Source of the DNA: Clostridia bacterium
Lineage (GTDB): Bacteria; Bacillota; Clostridia; CAKSNL01; HGM11501
Length of the DNA: 6,595 bases
Direction: 5' to 3'
Assembly (NCBI GenBank): GCA_030535815.1
Contig: JAUNRD010000107.1
Coordinates: 1 to 6,595, forward strand
A model generated the notes under the pieces. The model was not told where the DNA came from. It saw nothing but the letters and a program-made list of their open reading frames with translations, and made no database searches. The position numbers and the translations under genes are program-made. Of this stretch, positions 3,951 to 6,595 are shown piece by piece (the first letter of the stretch is position 1; each line of letters begins with the position of its first letter).

Positions 3951-6595
3951 TTAGTTAAGATACCAGAGTGCACCGTTTACAACAGATGCATCTGCATTTC
4001 CGATTACATAAACGCCGTTACCCATATTTGTAACTGCTATATCCATTGTTTCTGCAAAGATGCTTGCAGGAATGTAGAAGTCGTTTTCTGCATAAATGAT
4101 GGGAGCAGAAAGTGTTTTAAGTCTTCCGTTTGCCCTTGCTTCGTATGAGCCTACAACAGAATAGTACCAGTCAGTCTTTGCAACAGCGGACTTATCCTCG
4201 TTGTAGTCGAAGTGGTAATAGTAGAACATATTGGAAAGATAATCGTATTCGATTCTGCCTCTGCCGTAACCGAGGAGTTCTTCAAAAGCACGGCTGGGAA
4301 TGTAAAGTGTTCCGTTCATTTCAAAGGCATACTTTGTTGTATCCTTTTCGTTTACGGTTTCAATTTTACCGTTTACGAGCATCTTTGTCTTTCCTGCAAC
4401 CAAAACGTGTGCATCCTTTAATGCTTCTTTTTCGGATGCAGTTGTTGTAACATCGGCTTTTTCTGTGTAGAGATAGTTAAATCTTGCGATGGGAGCAGCA
4501 TTCCCCTTTTCGTAAAGCTCGATTACATCGGTAAATGTGCCGTTAACCCACTTAAGCTCGATTTCAACAGTTCCTGTTTCACCGATTGTTGCTCTGGGAA
4601 CAGCAATCTGCATTACGTTGCCGTTTCTTACGATGTTTGCAGTTCCGACAACTGTGTATGTACCGTCAGGCGAAATTGCTTCAACATTGGATGAGCCGTC
4701 TCTTCCTATAATGTAGTCATAGCCTTCAAGTCCTGTTACATAGTTTCTGTCTGTGTTTAAGTAAAGGTTTGTGCCTGCTATATCTTCACCTTCAACGGTT
4801 TTTGCCATAAAGTAAAGATTAGCATCGTCTCTCTGCGCCTTTGAGTAAACAACTCTCTTTCCTGATTCGTTTACATAATCGGGACGTTTTTCTCCGGTGC
4901 CGTGAACTCTGTACAAGGCTTCGGAATTTCTGTCAACGCCCTTATAGTTTAAGAATTCGGGAGTTACACTATCCCACTGAGAAAGGTCGCCGTTTATGTC
5001 GATAGTACCTGCTGCGCCTGCAGAAGGTGCAGGACGAACGCCCTTATGCTTTCTCATAAAGTCAACAAGGAGGTTGTAATAATCGTCCTTAAGCTGTCCC
5101 TTTGTAGGTTCAAAGTCACGGCTGTCGTTGGTATCAAAGGTATCAACAAAGGCTATGGCAAACTGTCCCCACTGGTTCTGGATAGCCGCAGTCCATTCAT
5201 TCCAGCCGTCAACATATACAAAGTGAGGATCGAATTCCAGAACTCTGCCCGACTGTGCTCTGAACATATGAGCTTCTCTTGCGCCGTTTTCAGTTCTGTC
5301 TTCACCGAATACGGGAGAGTAGTTTCTTCCCATTGTATATTCGCCGCCCATTGCATAGCTTGTTGCTTCGGGACCATAGGAGTGGTTTAATGCAACGGTT
5401 ACGTTCATAAAGTCAATTCTTCCGTCTTCTCTTATGCCGTTTCTCGCACCCTGGGGGAAATCTTCACACCAGGTCCATGCGCTTGTCTTATCCTTTGCCG
5501 CATTTACGTTTTCACGGAAAGTAAAGAACTCTTCGATAAAGTCAATCTGGTCAACTCTCGCAAGGTCCTTCTTATTGGGATTGTTGGATCTTGCAGTAGA
5601 CATATCACGAAGACCGCAGATTAAGGGCTTTCCGTCCATATAGTACCAGACGTCGGAGAAGTCTTCATAGTAGAAATAGTTATTATAAAGAGCCTCCATA
5701 AGTCTTAAGTTATAAAGACCGCCGTGCCAAGCAAAAACTGAAAATTCAGGAACATTTACTCCGTCCTTTTTAAGGTCGCGCATAGCCTGAAGGAGTACGT
5801 TTGTAGGCTCTAAATAAATTGCACCGCCGTTGGAGAAGTCCATAAATATAGCATCAACGCCGGCTGCCGCAAGAAGTTCAAGCTGATAGCGGTGTGCCCA
5901 GTAGTCGGTTCCCGAATAGAAGCCTACTGCAGGCTCATCCCAGTAGTATGCAGCAAGACCGCTCCATCCGGGGCTTGACTGATTCTGCATAGCGTCGGGG
6001 TATTTCTTTATAACATCAGAAATAACTCTGGCTTCGGATGCACCGCTGGGTGTCCACCAGTTCCAGTACATCATACCGACTTCGCGTTCACCCTCTTTAA
6101 CAGGACCTGCTTCGCCGTAGTCTGCAACCTTTCTTCCGTAGCTGTCGGTTGAAACCCAGGTATCTTCGTAGAAGTCCTTTATGTATTCGTCGCCAACGTG
6201 ATTGTCAAAAGCATTGTCTTCATAAGCAGCCTTGGAGAAGGTTACCTTCTTAACCTGAAGGTTTTCCTGCACGCCTGTGTTATAGCTTGCAACAAAGTAT
6301 ACATTGTGCTTGCCTGCCACGGGGTTGATGAATGCATCATACACTCCGCCTATGTTGCTTAAAACAACAGTACCGATTAATTCACCTTCAACCGGATCAT
6401 CAATCATAACACGGAAGGCTTCACCGTTGTGTCCTCCGATAGGATTGAAGTGCGCCTCTAAAATAACAGAGTTTATTCCGGTAAGGTCTAAATCCTTGAA
6501 TCCGAAATAGTCGTTGATTTCAAATCCTGAAATTGTAGCGCCTTTTTCAACGCCTTTACATTCCGCTGCATCGGTGGGAAGCAATACGATATCTC
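3951..6595 (-). CDS. Multidomain secreted glycosidase-like protein (5' end outside the window)
   Basis: A partial gene: the frame is open to the right edge, so the true start and any signal peptide are missing. Residues are numbered here from the TTG at 6584. Domains seen: a CBM6-like beta-sandwich (to ~118: YFGFKDLDLTG, RVMIDDP, GKHNVYFVAS); a TIM-barrel glycosidase-like region (~165-516) with YWNWW, YYWDEPAVGFYS, AGVDAIFMDFSNG, YVDGWNEWTA and SRDFEPTKG; a CBM9/DOMON-like domain (~525-707, opening IDINGDLSQWD); and a divergent stalk domain (~723-863). The barrel recalls GH71/GH99-like proteins by its GWNEW strand end, but I cannot place it in a numbered family. E217 (WDEP), D249 (MDF) and E463 (NEW) are the visible candidate acids. 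Inferred role: cleavage of an extracellular glycan, with two flanking binding modules. It is the upstream gene of the pair, 15 bp before the beta-helix gene. A glycosyltransferase-associated or non-catalytic barrel is the main alternative. Confidence 0.85.
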   Translation of the reverse strand, partial: DIVLLPTDAAECKGVEKGATISGFEINDYFGFKDLDLTGINSVILEAHFNPIGGHNGEAFRVMIDDPVEGELIGTVVLSNIGGVYDAFINPVAGKHNVYFVASYNTGVQENLQVKKVTFSKAAYEDNAFDNHVGDEYIKDFYEDTWVSTDSYGRKVADYGEAGPVKEGEREVGMMYWNWWTPSGASEARVISDVIKKYPDAMQNQSSPGWSGLAAYYWDEPAVGFYSGTDYWAHRYQLELLAAAGVDAIFMDFSNGGAIYLEPTNVLLQAMRDLKKDGVNVPEFSVFAWHGGLYNLRLMEALYNNYFYYEDFSDVWYYMDGKPLICGLRDMSTARSNNPNKKDLARVDQIDFIEEFFTFRENVNAAKDKTSAWTWCEDFPQGARNGIREDGRIDFMNVTVALNHSYGPEATSYAMGGEYTMGRNYSPVFGEDRTENGAREAHMFRAQSGRVLEFDPHFVYVDGWNEWTAAIQNQWGQFAIAFVDTFDTNDSRDFEPTKGQLKDDYYNLLVDFMRKHKGVRPAPSAGAAGTIDINGDLSQWDSVTPEFLNYKGVDRNSEALYRVHGTGEKRPDYVNESGKRVVYSKAQRDDANLYFMAKTVEGEDIAGTNLYLNTDRNYVTGLEGYDYIIGRDGSSNVEAISPDGTYTVVGTANIVRNGNVMQIAVPRATIGETGTVEIELKWVNGTFTDVIELYEKGNAAPIARFNYLYTEKADVTTTASEKEALKDAHVLVAGKTKMLVNGKIETVNEKDTTKYAFEMNGTLYIPSRAFEELLGYGRGRIEYDYLSNMFYYYHFDYNEDKSAVAKTDWYYSVVGSYEARANGRLKTLSAPIIYAENDFYIPASIFAETMDIAVTNMGNGVYVIGNADASVVNGALWYLN
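3996..4418 (-). other. Divergent stalk (copper-amine-oxidase-N1-like) domain of the glycosidase-like protein
   Basis: Residues ~723-863. Two halves can be seen, GTLYIPSRAFEELLGYG and, later, NDFYIPASIFAETMDI, followed by a closing GVYVIG strand. The canonical 'V-P-L-R' of the family is changed to IPSR and IPAS. Between the halves lies an unusual aromatic stretch (MFYYYHFDY, DWYYSVV). It gives this protein the same type of C-terminal end as its downstream neighbour. Confidence 0.65.
4464..5012 (-). other. CBM9/DOMON-like beta-sandwich
   Basis: Residues ~525-707. The opening IDINGDLSQWDSV is the characteristic start of CBM9-like domains. It is followed by ANLYFMAKT, TNLYLNTDRN, a GYDYII strand, and a closing MQIAVPRATIG segment. 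These match the usual 'D-x-L-Y', 'D-x-x-x' and 'E-x-x-I-P' layout. The family binds sugars or haem; sugar is more likely beside a glycosidase. Confidence 0.65.
5037..6092 (-). other. TIM-barrel glycosidase-like catalytic domain, family not assigned
   Basis: Residues ~165-516. Successive strand-end motifs are seen: MMYWNWW, AAYYWDEP, VDAIFMDFSNG, EFSVFAWHGG, KPLICG, SAWTWCED, and YVDGWNEWTA, then a closing SRDFEPTKG-x-x-x-D-D-Y-Y. The many Trp/Tyr at strand ends suit a sugar-binding cleft. The terminal helix (LLVDFMRKHKGVRP) ends the barrel. Function as a glycosidase is inferred from fold-level resemblance, and catalytic residues are not proven. Confidence 0.6.
6231..6595 (-). other. CBM6-like domain, N-terminus cut by the window
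   Basis: The order of elements fits CBM6: F-x-x-x-D-L-D-L-T-G, a VILEAHFNP strand, FRVMIDDPVEGELIG as the 'D-x-x-x-G-x-x-I' turn, and GKHNVYFVASY as the 'G-x-H-x-L-Y-L' strand, ending near VKKVTFSK. The residues upstream of the TTG (D-I-V) continue in frame and probably belong to the missing first strand. A sugar-binding role is typical of the family; the ligand is unknown. Confidence 0.6.

Noticed and set aside
6582..6584. TTG as the start codon of the glycosidase-like gene
   Set aside because: The frame stays open upstream to the window edge (in-frame D-I-V before it), no Shine-Dalgarno is seen in the 11 bases available, no signal peptide follows, and the start would fall inside the CBM6-like domain. 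The gene is treated as 5'-partial.

Overview
The window reads entirely on the minus strand and holds two large genes of one apparent operon plus a terminator. A Gram-positive, probably clostridial (Bacillota) anaerobe of the gut or rumen type is suggested. The reasons are a near-perfect AAGGAGG ribosome binding site 8 nt before the ATG, a moderate GC content by eye, a classic hairpin/U-tract terminator, and copper-amine-oxidase-N1-like 'stalk' domains on both proteins, which are common on clostridial exported proteins. The genus cannot be told from this sequence.

Layout, in order of transcription (right to left). (1) 6595-3951: the 3' part of a large multidomain gene that runs off the right edge. 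It encodes a CBM6-like beta-sandwich (cut at its N-terminus), a TIM-barrel glycosidase-like domain with WDEP and GWNEW motifs, a CBM9/DOMON-like beta-sandwich, and a divergent stalk domain. (2) 3950-3936: a 15 bp gap containing only the Shine-Dalgarno sequence of the next gene. (3) 3935-36: a 1299-residue exported protein with a signal peptide, three tandem ~250-residue right-handed beta-helix units, two F5/8-type-C (CBM32-like) domains and a canonical stalk domain. (4) 32-1: an intrinsic terminator that begins 3 nt after the stop codon.

Taken together, the pair looks like extracellular glycan-processing machinery: a probable glycosidase carrying binding modules, translated just ahead of a large non-obvious beta-helix protein that may bind or cleave a glycan. 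Shared stalk domains suggest both sit in the same cell-envelope location. The substrate is unknown and neither protein can be given a reliable gene name. The main oddities are the catalytic domain that I cannot assign to a numbered glycosidase family, the internal triplication of the beta-helix with a 154 bp perfectly identical DNA block in two copies (a likely recent gene-conversion tract), and conserved GHG, NQKS, HTH and Cys positions kept in all three units.
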